Shown: positions 52,067 to 60,513 of the stretch, one piece after another
How positions within the stretch are numbered: position 1 is the first letter of the stretch
How the letters are laid out: each line of letters opens with the position of its first letter
Source of the DNA: Desulfocapsa sp050291935
Lineage (GTDB): Bacteria > Desulfobacterota > Desulfobulbia > Desulfobulbales > Desulfocapsaceae
Assembly (NCBI GenBank): GCA_050291935.1
Contig: JBNKKR010000010.1
Coordinates: 1-64,000 of the forward strand
Reading direction: 5' to 3'
DNA length: 64,000 nucleotides
Position numbers and translations under genes: made by a program
Notes under the pieces: model-generated
Told to the model about the DNA's origin: nothing
Databases searched by the model: none
What the model saw: the letters and a program-made list of their open reading frames with translations, nothing else

Positions 52067-52843
52067 ATGATAGGAATTTTTGATTCAGGAATTGGTGGAA
52101 TGACCGTTGCCCGCGCCGTGGAAACACTTCTTCCCCATCACCCCCTTATCTACTTTGGTGATATTGCCCGCACGCCTTATGGCCCCAAAAGTCCGGAAAC
52201 TATTACAAATTATTCCATTCGCAACACCGAATTCCTTCTCGAAAAAGGTGCAAGCCTTATTATTATCGCCTGCAACTCCGCTTCATCGGTGGCTACCACG
52301 GTCCTTAGACAACGTTTTCAGGTACCCATTCTTGAGGTCATCAGTCCGGCGGTAAACAAGGTTGTTGCCAGTAGTAAAACAGGACGCATCGGAATTATCG
52401 GCACCAAAGCCACCGTAAAAAGTGGCATCTATCAACGAAAAATCCAGGACAAGAATAAAGACTTTAAGGTGTTTTCCGTCCCCTGTCCTCTTTTGGTGCC
52501 ACTTGTGGAAGAGGGATGGCTCAATAAAAGGGAGACGAAAATGATTATCCGCTCCTATCTCCATCCCTTAAAAAACGAGCAAATAGACACCCTGGTCCTT
52601 GGTTGCACCCACTACCCTCTGCTTACCGACCTTATCCAGGCACGAATAGGAAAGCGTGTGCAACTTATTGATTCATCTATTGAAACGGCCCTCTATGCAA
52701 AAGATTTTTTACATAAACACCAAAATCTTGTTGCCATGGAGGAAAATGCCCGTAGAATCTATTACACATCTGATAGTACCGAAACCGCTAGAAACGTGGC
52801 CAAACGAATTTTCAACCGCCCTGTGGAGCTTATTGTCCCATGA
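52067..52843 (+). CDS. murI: Glutamate racemase
   Basis: Provides D-glutamate for peptidoglycan. The 258 residues show the start IGIFDSGIGGMTVARA, the catalytic cysteines C69 (IIACNSAS) and C180 (LGCTHYPLL), and FGDIARTPYG. AAGGAAG precedes the ATG. It overlaps lolA by four bases, so it is the first gene of a coupled set murI-lolA-radical SAM-membrane protein. Confidence 0.95.
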   Translation: MIGIFDSGIGGMTVARAVETLLPHHPLIYFGDIARTPYGPKSPETITNYSIRNTEFLLEKGASLIIIACNSASSVATTVLRQRFQVPILEVISPAVNKVVASSKTGRIGIIGTKATVKSGIYQRKIQDKNKDFKVFSVPCPLLVPLVEEGWLNKRETKMIIRSYLHPLKNEQIDTLVLGCTHYPLLTDLIQARIGKRVQLIDSSIETALYAKDFLHKHQNLVAMEENARRIYYTSDSTETARNVAKRIFNRPVELIVP

Positions 52844-53532
52844 AAAAAACACCTTTGAACCTATGGTTTTGTTTCCATGTTATTTGCCTGCTCCTTCTCT
52901 TTGCGGGCAACACTCTGGCAGAAACAGCCCTTGAAGCCACCACAAGATTACAGAACAGATACGACACCATAGAGTCCTTAACCTTTGATTTTGTGCAAAA
53001 TACCAAGGGACAACTGGCAGGTCGGCCAAAGACCGGAAGGGGCCATGCCTATTTTGTCAAAAAGCCGCTTCCGGCAAAGATGCGCTGGGACTATTTTGAT
53101 CCGGAAAAACAGGTGCTGGTCAGTGATGGGGTAACCTTTTCCATGTATTTTGAATCATTACAGCAGATGATTATTAATCCTGCCACCGCCCTTACAAAGG
53201 ACCTCACTTACTCCTTTTTTACCGGGACAGGAAACTTGCTTGAAGATTTCACCATTACCGAGGCAGAGGACCAGATAACGACCCCTGAGACCAAAACAGT
53301 GGTGGCCAAACTCACCCCAAAGGCAAAGCAATCGCAGGTTGCCGCAATTACGCTTTGGATAACCGAGGACTCATTGATCAGGCGCATTGAGATCCGCGAT
53401 CTCTTTGACACCATTACGGTCCTCAATTTTTCCAATTTACAGGTGAACACTTTGGACAGTGGCGATACTGCAATGCTAAGCAGGCTCTTTACCTTCACGC
53501 CGCCGGAAAACACAGAAATTATTCAACAGTGA
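52840..53532 (+). CDS. lolA: Outer-membrane lipoprotein carrier protein LolA
   Basis: Periplasmic chaperone carrying lipoproteins from LolCDE to the outer membrane. A signal peptide (about 1-27, ending NTLAE) precedes a LolA beta-barrel fold, recognisable from LTFDFVQNTKGQLAG, KPLPAKMRWDYFDPEKQVLVSDG, and WITEDSLIRRIEIRD. At 230 residues it has normal length. It overlaps murI by ATGA and the radical SAM gene by GTGA, so all three are translationally linked. Confidence 0.88.
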   Translation: MKKTPLNLWFCFHVICLLLLFAGNTLAETALEATTRLQNRYDTIESLTFDFVQNTKGQLAGRPKTGRGHAYFVKKPLPAKMRWDYFDPEKQVLVSDGVTFSMYFESLQQMIINPATALTKDLTYSFFTGTGNLLEDFTITEAEDQITTPETKTVVAKLTPKAKQSQVAAITLWITEDSLIRRIEIRDLFDTITVLNFSNLQVNTLDSGDTAMLSRLFTFTPPENTEIIQQ

Positions 53533-55346
53533 GCCAACAACACGATACCACACCACTTTATATTGGCCTGGCTTCTATGCCCTGGTCAATATTCAACCGG
53601 CCTTCCATCCAACTCGGGGCCCTGAAGGGTTATCTAGACGGGAATAGTGCATACCAGACAGACTTGTTTCACCCTTACTTACACGTGGCAGCTTCTTTTG
53701 GCACAAAAGAGTACCATCAACTTGCCCTTAATAGCTGGGCGGGTGAGGCGCTTTATGTGCCTTTGCTTTTTCCTGATAGGCAAAAGTCTTCGGAAAAGCT
53801 CTTTTATCAGGAATGTAAAACGAACAAGGTATTAAAAAAGCTTCATTTCCCCACATGTGTAAACGCATTGCAACAAAGCGTGGACAGTTGGATAAAAGGT
53901 TTAGAACTGGATAAGTATTTGCTTTTTGGTTTTTCCATTTGCTTCAACCAGCTCTTATCCAGCCTCTATGCTGCAAAATGCATAAAAAAGATCCGCCCGG
54001 AACTTCCCATTGTGGTGGGCGGATCGGGCTGTGTGGGTGAGATAGGGACATCCCTTCTGCAACATTTCCCCCAAATTGATTATGTTATCAACGGCGAAGG
54101 GGAAGAACCCCTTTTACAACTGGCAGATAACATTGCGGCAAAACCATCCTCCACCGCCCTTGCAGAGACTATTCTCAACAAAAAAACTCCCTCAGCCCCC
54201 AGATGTAGTAAAGGGATAACGGATATTAACAGCCTGCCTTTTCCTGACTATACCCCCTACTTTCAGGAAATCCAGGATCACTTTCCAGGCAACAATTTTA
54301 TCCCTGTTCTTCCGTTGGAATTTTCACGGGGCTGCTGGTGGAACAGATGTACGTTTTGCAACCTCAACCTCCAATGGCGCGGATATAGAAAGAAAAGTGC
54401 TACAAGGATGATAGAAGAGACCCAATATCTAATAAGAAAACATCGCTGCCTTGATTTTTGTTTCACCGACAATGCCCTCCCCCCAAAAGAAGCTGATATC
54501 TTTTTTGCCCATATGGCCAAAGAAAAGGTGGATTATGATTTTTTTGCAGAACTTCGTGTTGTCACCACTCCAGGCAAACTGCAACACTACAGACAAGGTG
54601 GTCTCAGCTCCATTCAGGTGGGCATTGAAGCACTCTCTTCATCCCTCCTTCAAAGGATGAATAAAGGAACGACATGCATTGAAAATATTGCGGCCATGCG
54701 TCAAAGTGCCGAGGCTGGAATAACGTTAGATGGGAACCTTATCTGCATGTTCCCAGGCAGCAGTAAGAGAGAAGTGGAAGAGACATTGGCAAACCTGGAT
54801 TTTGTCCTCCCCTTCTCGCCACTTGCAGGCGCCTCATTTTTTTTGGGCCATGGCTCCCCTGTGGCAAAAGAGGCGAAAAAGTATCACATCTTGGCCATAA
54901 CCCAACATCCCAAAAACAAAAAGCTGTTTCCTCAAGAATTATTGAAAGGCATGACCATGCTCCTCAAAGGATATCGAGGTGACCAGAAGAAGCAGGAGCA
55001 ACTCTGGAAACCGGTCTACCAAAAAATCAGACAATGGCAGCACTTCCATAGCAACCGTAAGAACCAAGGACCAGCACTCAGCTACCGTGATGGCGGTGCC
55101 TTCCTTCTTATTCGCCAAGAACAGTTACAAGGTCCGGTATTGCACCATCGACTGCAGGGGACTTCTCGGAAAATTTATCTCTTTTGTCGTGGCATTCAGG
55201 ATTTCAAAAGCATAAAAAAGACCTTCCCCAAAGTGAGCAGTCCTGCGCTACGTCAATTTTTACATGATCTTAGTGATAAAAAACTCCTCTTTCAGGAGGA
55301 TGATCGTTTTCTTGCTCTTGCGATCAATCCCCGTAACGTATCGTAA
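53529..55346 (+). CDS. B12-binding-domain radical SAM protein, RiPP-maturation C-methyltransferase-like
   Basis: A 605-residue radical SAM protein. The N-terminal segment (about 10-215) resembles a cobalamin-binding Rossmann domain (GLASMPWSIFNRPSIQLGAL; VVGGSGCVGE; YVINGEGEEPLLQL) without the DxHxxG histidine. The cluster motif FSRGCWWNRCTFCNLN has Cx4Cx2C spacing instead of Cx3Cx2C. The RGCWW context is like that of the RiPP-maturation radical SAM family whose members have a longer first gap. A C-terminal domain (about 490-605) is unassigned. The GTG start overlaps lolA. No precursor peptide gene is evident nearby, so a RiPP role is only by similarity. Confidence 0.75.
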   Translation: MSQQHDTTPLYIGLASMPWSIFNRPSIQLGALKGYLDGNSAYQTDLFHPYLHVAASFGTKEYHQLALNSWAGEALYVPLLFPDRQKSSEKLFYQECKTNKVLKKLHFPTCVNALQQSVDSWIKGLELDKYLLFGFSICFNQLLSSLYAAKCIKKIRPELPIVVGGSGCVGEIGTSLLQHFPQIDYVINGEGEEPLLQLADNIAAKPSSTALAETILNKKTPSAPRCSKGITDINSLPFPDYTPYFQEIQDHFPGNNFIPVLPLEFSRGCWWNRCTFCNLNLQWRGYRKKSATRMIEETQYLIRKHRCLDFCFTDNALPPKEADIFFAHMAKEKVDYDFFAELRVVTTPGKLQHYRQGGLSSIQVGIEALSSSLLQRMNKGTTCIENIAAMRQSAEAGITLDGNLICMFPGSSKREVEETLANLDFVLPFSPLAGASFFLGHGSPVAKEAKKYHILAITQHPKNKKLFPQELLKGMTMLLKGYRGDQKKQEQLWKPVYQKIRQWQHFHSNRKNQGPALSYRDGGAFLLIRQEQLQGPVLHHRLQGTSRKIYLFCRGIQDFKSIKKTFPKVSSPALRQFLHDLSDKKLLFQEDDRFLALAINPRNVS

Positions 55347-55347
55347 C

Positions 55348-55932
55348 ATGGATCTCTTTTTACAAACCTGGGGCGGGGGGATGTACCTGCTTAATAAAAT
55401 GTTTTTGGCCATTGCGGAAGGAAAACAAAGCGCATGGAAAAGAAACATTAAGATTATCGGCTGGATAGTGTATATTTTGGGAGTGCCTGCATGGGTCATA
55501 CTCTTGGCACTAAAAAATGACTGGATAGCGGCTTCCATTGAATTTGGCGGAGTTCCGGCCATGTTGTTTGGGCTATACACCGTTTATACGGATACAACAC
55601 AGCCAAATAAACTTTTTGATACGGTGACATCCCTTTTCACAATCGGCTCCATCATCATTGGAGTCGCTTTGAGTGTCTACACGCACCATGGAATCACTTC
55701 ACTTCACCAACTGCTTGAACTGGGGGTGATGATAGGATTTCTCCTGGGAAGCTATTTTATGGCCAAAGGCAGACAATACGGATGGATTTTCTTTATGATT
55801 ATGAACGCAAGCATGGGAACATTAATGCTATTGCAGCATAAACCAATCTTAGCGAACCAGCAGCTTGTCTCGCTCTGTTTTGTACTATACGGGTACACGA
55901 TGGCAGTGAAAAACAGCATTACTCCAAAATAA
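55348..55932 (+). CDS. Multispan membrane protein, possibly PnuC-like
   Basis: A 194-residue integral membrane protein with about six hydrophobic segments. It begins one base after the radical SAM stop, and I chose the ATG at 55348 for that reason; an ATG at 55264 lies inside the upstream gene. The C-terminal part (SYFMAKGRQYGWIFFMIMNASMGTLMLLQ) has the spacing of nicotinamide riboside transporters (PnuC), but the match is weak. It is the last gene of the murI-lolA-radical SAM operon; its role there is unknown. Confidence 0.6.
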   Translation: MDLFLQTWGGGMYLLNKMFLAIAEGKQSAWKRNIKIIGWIVYILGVPAWVILLALKNDWIAASIEFGGVPAMLFGLYTVYTDTTQPNKLFDTVTSLFTIGSIIIGVALSVYTHHGITSLHQLLELGVMIGFLLGSYFMAKGRQYGWIFFMIMNASMGTLMLLQHKPILANQQLVSLCFVLYGYTMAVKNSITPK

Positions 55933-55994
55933 ACCAACGGCCCGCTTTGCAATTGAGTTACTGATTTTGATGTGGTATTGCTAATAATTGTAAT

Positions 55995-56138
55995 ATGACA
56001 ACAAAATATATGACCATTAAATTTGAACTGGAAAAGCTCTTTTCACGCCCCGTTGACTTGGTAATGCCCAACGCTTTGAAAAATAACCGGTTAAAAGAAT
56101 ATATGTTTTCTAAAACAAAACAATTGTATGCAGCATGA
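55995..56138 (+). pseudogene. Fragment of an MntA-like nucleotidyltransferase antitoxin
   Basis: Forty-seven codons whose product (FELEKLFSRPVDLVMPNALKN, ending LYAA) matches the C-terminal half of minimal nucleotidyltransferases of the MntA/HepT system. The N-terminal GSx10DxD catalytic motif is missing; an upstream piece in another frame (VTDFDVVLLI) may be a relic of it. It overlaps the HepT fragment by 11 bases, as intact mntA-hepT pairs often do. It is non-functional as read. Confidence 0.6.
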
Positions 56139-56238
56139 CCCATTAGTATGTATTGAAGATGCCCTCAAGGCATGTGAGCTAATAGCAGAATTTACTTTAG
56201 GAAATTCAAAAAAAGTCGATAGCATCCCCCGTAGATAG
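56128..56238 (+). pseudogene. Fragment of a HepT-like toxin (DUF86)
   Basis: Thirty-six codons (MQHDPLVCIEDALKACELIAEFTLG...) matching the N-terminal helix of HepT RNase/AMPylation-target toxins. The frame ends in TAG before the catalytic R-x4-6-H region, so the toxin is inactive. With the MntA fragment it fills most of the 379-base gap 55933-56311, which holds nothing else I can name. Confidence 0.6.
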
Positions 56239-56311
56239 AGATAAAAAGAACAAATAGATCCCCTTTAATTTCGCTGCCAGGTAAGAATAGGAGCCACCTC
56301 ACGCCATCAGG

Positions 56312-56623
56312 TTATGCTACGGCTTCCCATAAAGGTTTAGCTTTATCGATCCGGGCCTTCCGTTTCGGATTATGCATAATAGTCCAGATATCGATCCGCC
56401 TCTGCAGGTTCAACCAGAAGTCAGCAGTAGTGCCAAGCACCTTTGCCAGCAGCAAGGCGGTATCCACCGTCACCGCCCTTTTACCAGTACATAGTTCATT
56501 CACTGTCTTGCGGCTGACGCCCATGGCCTTGGCCAGATTTCCCTGGGTCAGACCAAGTGGCACCAGGTATTCTTCTGTTATCATTTCGCCGACACTGACC
56601 GGCTGTCGTTTTGTAATTATCAT
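56312..56623 (-). CDS. higA: HigA-family antitoxin (XRE helix-turn-helix)
   Basis: A 103-residue DNA-binding antitoxin. It has the HigA start PVSVGEMITEEYLVPLGL, a helix-turn-helix around LTQGNLAKAMGVSRKTVNELCTGKRAV (about 25-51), and TADFWLNLQ in the C-terminal half. It lies 14 bases downstream of higB, the toxin-first order usual for higBA. It would neutralise HigB and, with it, repress the operon promoter. Confidence 0.92.
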   Translation of the reverse strand: MIITKRQPVSVGEMITEEYLVPLGLTQGNLAKAMGVSRKTVNELCTGKRAVTVDTALLLAKVLGTTADFWLNLQRRIDIWTIMHNPKRKARIDKAKPLWEAVA

Positions 56624-56637
56624 ATCCCTACCTCACA

Positions 56638-56934
56638 TTATCTATAATCATGGTTGTCGAGATAGACATCATCTGCTTCACCCTGTGTTGCATCCCACTT
56701 GAAAACCAGACGCCATTGGCGATTGATTCTTATTGAATATTTCCCTTGCAACGGTCCGGTCAACTTCTCAAAATGATTACTTGGCGGACTTCTCAAATCC
56801 AAATCACAAGTCGCATCGTCAAGGAGCTGCATTTTTCTGAACAATCTGTTTTCAATGCTTGCTGGAATTTTTTTATTATGACAGTCATCAATAAAAAATT
56901 TCCTGAGCCATTTATAACGAAACCCTGCTATCAT
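56638..56934 (-). CDS. higB: HigB-family mRNA interferase toxin
   Basis: A 98-residue RelE/HigB toxin that would cleave ribosome-bound mRNA. It begins MIAGFRYKWLRKFF and shows LLDDATCDLDLRSPPSNHFEKLTG and the conserved C-terminal GKYSIRINRQWRLVFKW with RW residues used for catalysis in the family. I chose the ATG at 56934: it sits where transcription from the promoter at 56941-56969 should begin, so the mRNA may be leaderless. A longer frame to 57018 would run through that promoter. Length and order match intact higBA loci. Confidence 0.9.
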   Translation of the reverse strand: MIAGFRYKWLRKFFIDDCHNKKIPASIENRLFRKMQLLDDATCDLDLRSPPSNHFEKLTGPLQGKYSIRINRQWRLVFKWDATQGEADDVYLDNHDYR

Positions 56935-56935
56935 A

Positions 56936-56948
56936 GTTACATTGTAAC
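56936..56948. promoter_or_regulatory. Palindromic operator at the higBA promoter
   Basis: GTTACATTGTAAC is a perfect 6-1-6 palindrome covering the -10 element; a further GTTAC half-site lies at 56956-56960 inside the spacer. This is the expected binding site for HigA or HigBA. Confidence 0.6.
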
Positions 56949-56969
56949 GCTCATGGTTACTTAGGTCAA
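56941..56969 (-). promoter_or_regulatory. higBA promoter
   Basis: On the minus strand TTGACC (56964-56969), a 17-base spacer and TACAAT (56941-56946). The predicted start of transcription, near 56934, coincides with the higB ATG. The rest of the 437-base gap 56935-57371 shows only a 27-codon frame (57142-57225, MMITAGYKGRAWN...) that I cannot identify. Confidence 0.65.
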
Positions 56970-57371
56970 GGAGAAGGATCACATGTGCAATGATCAAGGT
57001 AAGATCCTGTCTGCTCACCTTGAGTGATCTACATACCCCTGGTTTTGGTAAACTGGATAGTCTGTATCATTCCCTATATATAGTTACGCAACAATTCCTA
57101 ACAGCCAGACAGTTTTCTTTCATAGGTTAAGTGATGACGTGATGATGATTACAGCCGGCTACAAAGGCCGCGCATGGAATCTTCTGTTACGCCGCATCGA
57201 GCCAAAAATAAAAAACCCACTTTGACTTCACGACAAAATCCACATAAACTAGACATTAGTTGATCGGCAACATGGCACGGGAATAAATTTGATGGATTTC
57301 CTTTATTGATACCTTGAATCACACAATGTTTTTGACTGGTCTAAATACCAACACCTTTTAATCTTAACACA

Positions 57372-58055
57372 TTGAAATCAAAAATAGATACAGATTTAGA
57401 AAACAATAGAATTATCCTGCATTTTGTCCCGATAATAAGGAAAAAAGACCTGATCAATTTTTATACTGACGTTCGTTTCATTTGCGCTGACCTCAAGCCA
57501 GGGTTCAACGTCATCGCAAACTTTTCCCAAACAAAATTTTTGTATGTAAACAGTCTACCTGTTTTCCGGAAAATTTTTGCTTTTATTCTGTCGAGCAATA
57601 GTGGAGAAATAATTCGAGTCATTCAGGATAATCGCATTATCAGCAAACAATTGCTCAATCTTTCCTTACGAATTCCAGATTATATCCCAATTTATGCCCC
57701 GACCATAGAAGAGGCTGAGGCTAAAATAAAAAGGCCCCAAAGACGCAACGGTCTTCGCTTTAATTTTTTGCAACACCCAGTAGAGATTTCTATTGAAGGA
57801 CAAAAATATAATGGAACTATCATGAATATTTCAACAAGCGGCAGTGCAATTATGGTAAATAACCTAAAGCCTAAATTACAAACCTTTGTCGAAATCAAAT
57901 TGAAGTTAACTGACCAGAAAAAACAGTCGAATAATTTTATTATTAAATCAAAAGTGGTTAGGGTTGAAAGCGATTCATTTGCTGTTTCTTTTGTAGACCT
58001 CGATAAAGCAAGTAAAAATAAACTTTGGAATTGTATAATTACTTGCGGCAGTTAA
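57372..58055 (+). CDS. PilZ-domain protein with an unassigned N-terminal domain
   Basis: A 227-residue protein. The C-terminal half (about 120-225) is a PilZ domain with the c-di-GMP contact residues in RPQRRNGLRF and NISTSGSAI (the N-x-S-x-x-G box). The first 115 residues (beta-alpha, HFVPIIRKKDLINFYTDVRFI and ADLKPGFNVIANF) look STAS-like, which I cannot confirm. No ATG fits; TTG at 57372 is the likely start, with no clear ribosome site. AT-rich like the neighbouring toxin-antitoxin region. Confidence 0.7.
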   Translation: MKSKIDTDLENNRIILHFVPIIRKKDLINFYTDVRFICADLKPGFNVIANFSQTKFLYVNSLPVFRKIFAFILSSNSGEIIRVIQDNRIISKQLLNLSLRIPDYIPIYAPTIEEAEAKIKRPQRRNGLRFNFLQHPVEISIEGQKYNGTIMNISTSGSAIMVNNLKPKLQTFVEIKLKLTDQKKQSNNFIIKSKVVRVESDSFAVSFVDLDKASKNKLWNCIITCGS

Positions 58056-58167
58056 CCTGAGCAATAAGCAATTCGCACTACAATGCAACAGAGCCGTTCA
58101 TTGACATAAAAACTCTTTCCATTCAGCCTTGATTTTACGTTAGGTAAATCATATTCTATTTTTCCCT

Positions 58168-58227
58168 ATGGAACAAATTCGTAAAGTAAAAAGAGCAAAT
58201 TGGGAAATCAAATTGAAAGAGAAGTGA
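58168..58227 (+). pseudogene. Possible remnant of an IS66-type accessory ORF
   Basis: A 19-codon frame (MEQIRKVKRANWEIKLKEK) resembles the start of IS66-type TnpA accessory proteins but ends in TGA. The rest of the 430-base gap 58056-58485 shows no clear gene; no terminal inverted repeats or transposase are visible, so the assignment is tentative. Confidence 0.25.
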
Positions 58228-58350
58228 AGAACCACTTGGCTCCAACGGGAAGCCACGACCTCGTTACAGCATAACACATGGAAAACTTCTCCTGGATTTT
58301 CCGAAGCTGACCAACGAGAACTTTCCCCCGGCATTTTATAAATTGTTTTC

Positions 58351-58380
58351 TTGCAATTTACAGAATTTCTTTTTTAGTAT
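58351..58380 (+). promoter_or_regulatory. Possible promoter of the S1-domain gene
   Basis: TTGCAA at 58351-58356 and TAGTAT at 58375-58380 with an 18-base spacer, about 105 bases before the start codon. Moderate match only. Confidence 0.4.
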
Positions 58381-58485
58381 GTCTTCCTTCTACCAGTTGT
58401 TACTCTCTACTGTTGGGTATATACTCTGGCAGAAAACAAATATCACGAAAACAACATTATACGTTTTAAACACAGGAATGACACC

Positions 58486-59670
58486 ATGAGTGACAGTTTT
58501 GCAGAACTCTTTCAGGAAAGCGAATCAAAATCCTTACGCCGGCTCAAGCGAGGTGAAAAAATATGTGCCACCATCGTGGGATTTGACAGTGAGAGCGTAT
58601 TTTTAGATATCGGGGGGAAAAGTGAAGGTGTCCTCCAGGCTTCGGAAATGATGAATGAAGAGAAGGAGCTCACTGCAACTATCGGAGACGTTATAGATGT
58701 ATATTTTTTGCAGGCAAAAAATGGGGAGCAGCTTTTTACCATCTCCATTGGCTCTGGTAAAAACAGTGCGCATTTGGAAGAGGCCTATCGCAGCCAAATT
58801 CCTGTTACAGGAACGGTCACTGAAGAGATAAAAGGTGGTTTTAGAATTACCCTTGGTGGTTCCATAAGGGCGTTTTGTCCCTATTCACAAATGGGCCTCA
58901 GGCGTGTGGAAGATGCCACCACCGAATACCTTGAAAAACAGATGCAGTTTCTTATCACCCGTTTTGAAGAAAATGGGCGTAATATTGTTGTTTCTGCCCG
59001 GGCAATCCTTGAGCAAGAACGGGAAGAACAAAAAGAAAAATTGAAAGAAACACTGGCAGAGGGACAAACAGTTACGGGGGAAATTACCTCCATCCGCGAT
59101 TTTGGAGCCTTTGTTGATCTTGGTGGTGTGGATGGCTTGGTGCCCATCTCTGAAATTGGCTGGAGCCGGGTGGACAACATCAAAGATTTTTACGGTATTG
59201 GTCAATCGGTTACCGTGCTTATCAAAAAACTTGACTGGGACACAGACCGGATTACCCTCAGCATCAAAGAAACCCTTGAAGACCCGTGGGAAAGCGCCGT
59301 TGCCAAGCTTTCCAGTGGCACAACCCTCACCGGACGTGTGGTCCGTCTTGCACCCTTTGGCGCATTTGTAAATATTACCGAAGGTGTTGATGGGTTAGTG
59401 CATATTTCTAAGCTGGGTAAGGGACGTCGCATCCACCATCCACGTGAAGTCCTCGAAGAGGGGCAGGAAATAGAAGTGCAGGTGGAAAGTATTGACAGCG
59501 TTGAAAAACGAATAAGCCTTACCCCCTCCGACTATGAAAGCCCCGAGAATGAGCAAAAAAAAGAAGAAAAAAGGGTAAAAGAATTTAAAAATAAAACAAA
59601 GGAAGAAACCGGCAAAAGCCTTGGAACATTGGGGGATCTGCTGCAGGCTAAATTAGCTGAAAAATCCTAA
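58486..59670 (+). CDS. S1 RNA-binding domain protein (four repeats)
   Basis: A 394-residue protein with four S1 (OB-fold) repeats at about 22-92, 105-172, 190-258 and 277-346. The last two are the best preserved (GEITSIRDFGAFVDLGGVDGLVPISEI and GRVVRLAPFGAFVNITEGVDGLVHISKL), and a charged tail follows. It resembles shorter S1-like proteins rather than the six-repeat ribosomal S1, and a full-length S1 is probably encoded elsewhere. It would bind RNA or ribosomes. It converges with rlmB. Confidence 0.85.
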   Translation: MSDSFAELFQESESKSLRRLKRGEKICATIVGFDSESVFLDIGGKSEGVLQASEMMNEEKELTATIGDVIDVYFLQAKNGEQLFTISIGSGKNSAHLEEAYRSQIPVTGTVTEEIKGGFRITLGGSIRAFCPYSQMGLRRVEDATTEYLEKQMQFLITRFEENGRNIVVSARAILEQEREEQKEKLKETLAEGQTVTGEITSIRDFGAFVDLGGVDGLVPISEIGWSRVDNIKDFYGIGQSVTVLIKKLDWDTDRITLSIKETLEDPWESAVAKLSSGTTLTGRVVRLAPFGAFVNITEGVDGLVHISKLGKGRRIHHPREVLEEGQEIEVQVESIDSVEKRISLTPSDYESPENEQKKEEKRVKEFKNKTKEETGKSLGTLGDLLQAKLAEKS

Positions 59671-59682
59671 AGGCAACTTTAC

Positions 59683-60513
59683 TTATTTTGTTTGCAGACG
59701 CTGCCGCGACATCTCAAAGAGGATCACACCCGCCGCCACTGAACTGTTTAAAGAATCCAGCTTCCCCTCCATGGGGATGGACAGCAGCACATCGCACTGT
59801 TTTCGTACCAGTGGCCGAATACCTGTGCCTTCGCTGCCCACCACGATACACGCCGGAACCGTAAGATCCACTGTATAGAGGGACTTCGCATCACCATCTT
59901 TTATGGCGCCAAAAACCCATGCGCCTGCACTTTTGAGGGCTTGCAAAGCTTGACTAAGATTGCTGACCTGACAGATATCGATATGGGACATGGCACCGGC
60001 AGCCGACTTGGCAGCCGTACCGCCTAAAGGAGCTGAACGTTCACGGGTAAGCAACACGCCATTAACCCCTGAGGCATGGGCCGAACGGATAATGGCGCCT
60101 ATATTATGCGGGTCCTGCAAGGTATCAAGAACTATCAGTCTGGGAGATTCACCAAGCTGTACCAGATTTTTAAATTTATCCACCAGCTCATCAAAGGGAA
60201 GAAGAGTCGTTTGACTCATCCTGGCCACCACCCCCTGATGTCTTACCTGTGAGGCACCCTCCCCCACCAGACGCAGTGCCGCCACAAAGTGTACCTTGAT
60301 CCCTGCAGCCCGAGCTCGTTCAATGATCTCTTCTCGTTTGCCTCCCCTTCGATCCTTGACCAGAATAAGCTCACTGATACGATCACTCTCCTGCTCTAAG
60401 GCCTCAAATACCGGATGAATCCCCCAGAGCAGATCATCGCTAAGACGCAGTTTGCGCTCATTATTTCTGGTCTGTGGTCCCTTTTTGGTATGGCGCTGTT
60501 TTATACCTTTCAC
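59683..60513 (-). CDS. rlmB: 23S rRNA (guanosine-2'-O-)-methyltransferase RlmB-like
   Basis: SPOUT-class RNA 2'-O-methyltransferase. The 276 residues have a basic N-terminus, a substrate-binding L30e-like domain (LWGIHPVFEALEQE about 29-105) and the trefoil-knot catalytic domain with LDTLQDPHNIGAIIRSAHASG, VVGSEGTGIRP and IPMEGKLDSLNSSVAAGVILFE. These are TrmH/RlmB motifs. It overlaps gmk by four bases at its start and is the last gene of the run from DUF3786. Confidence 0.9.
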   Translation of the reverse strand: MKGIKQRHTKKGPQTRNNERKLRLSDDLLWGIHPVFEALEQESDRISELILVKDRRGGKREEIIERARAAGIKVHFVAALRLVGEGASQVRHQGVVARMSQTTLLPFDELVDKFKNLVQLGESPRLIVLDTLQDPHNIGAIIRSAHASGVNGVLLTRERSAPLGGTAAKSAAGAMSHIDICQVSNLSQALQALKSAGAWVFGAIKDGDAKSLYTVDLTVPACIVVGSEGTGIRPLVRKQCDVLLSIPMEGKLDSLNSSVAAGVILFEMSRQRLQTK

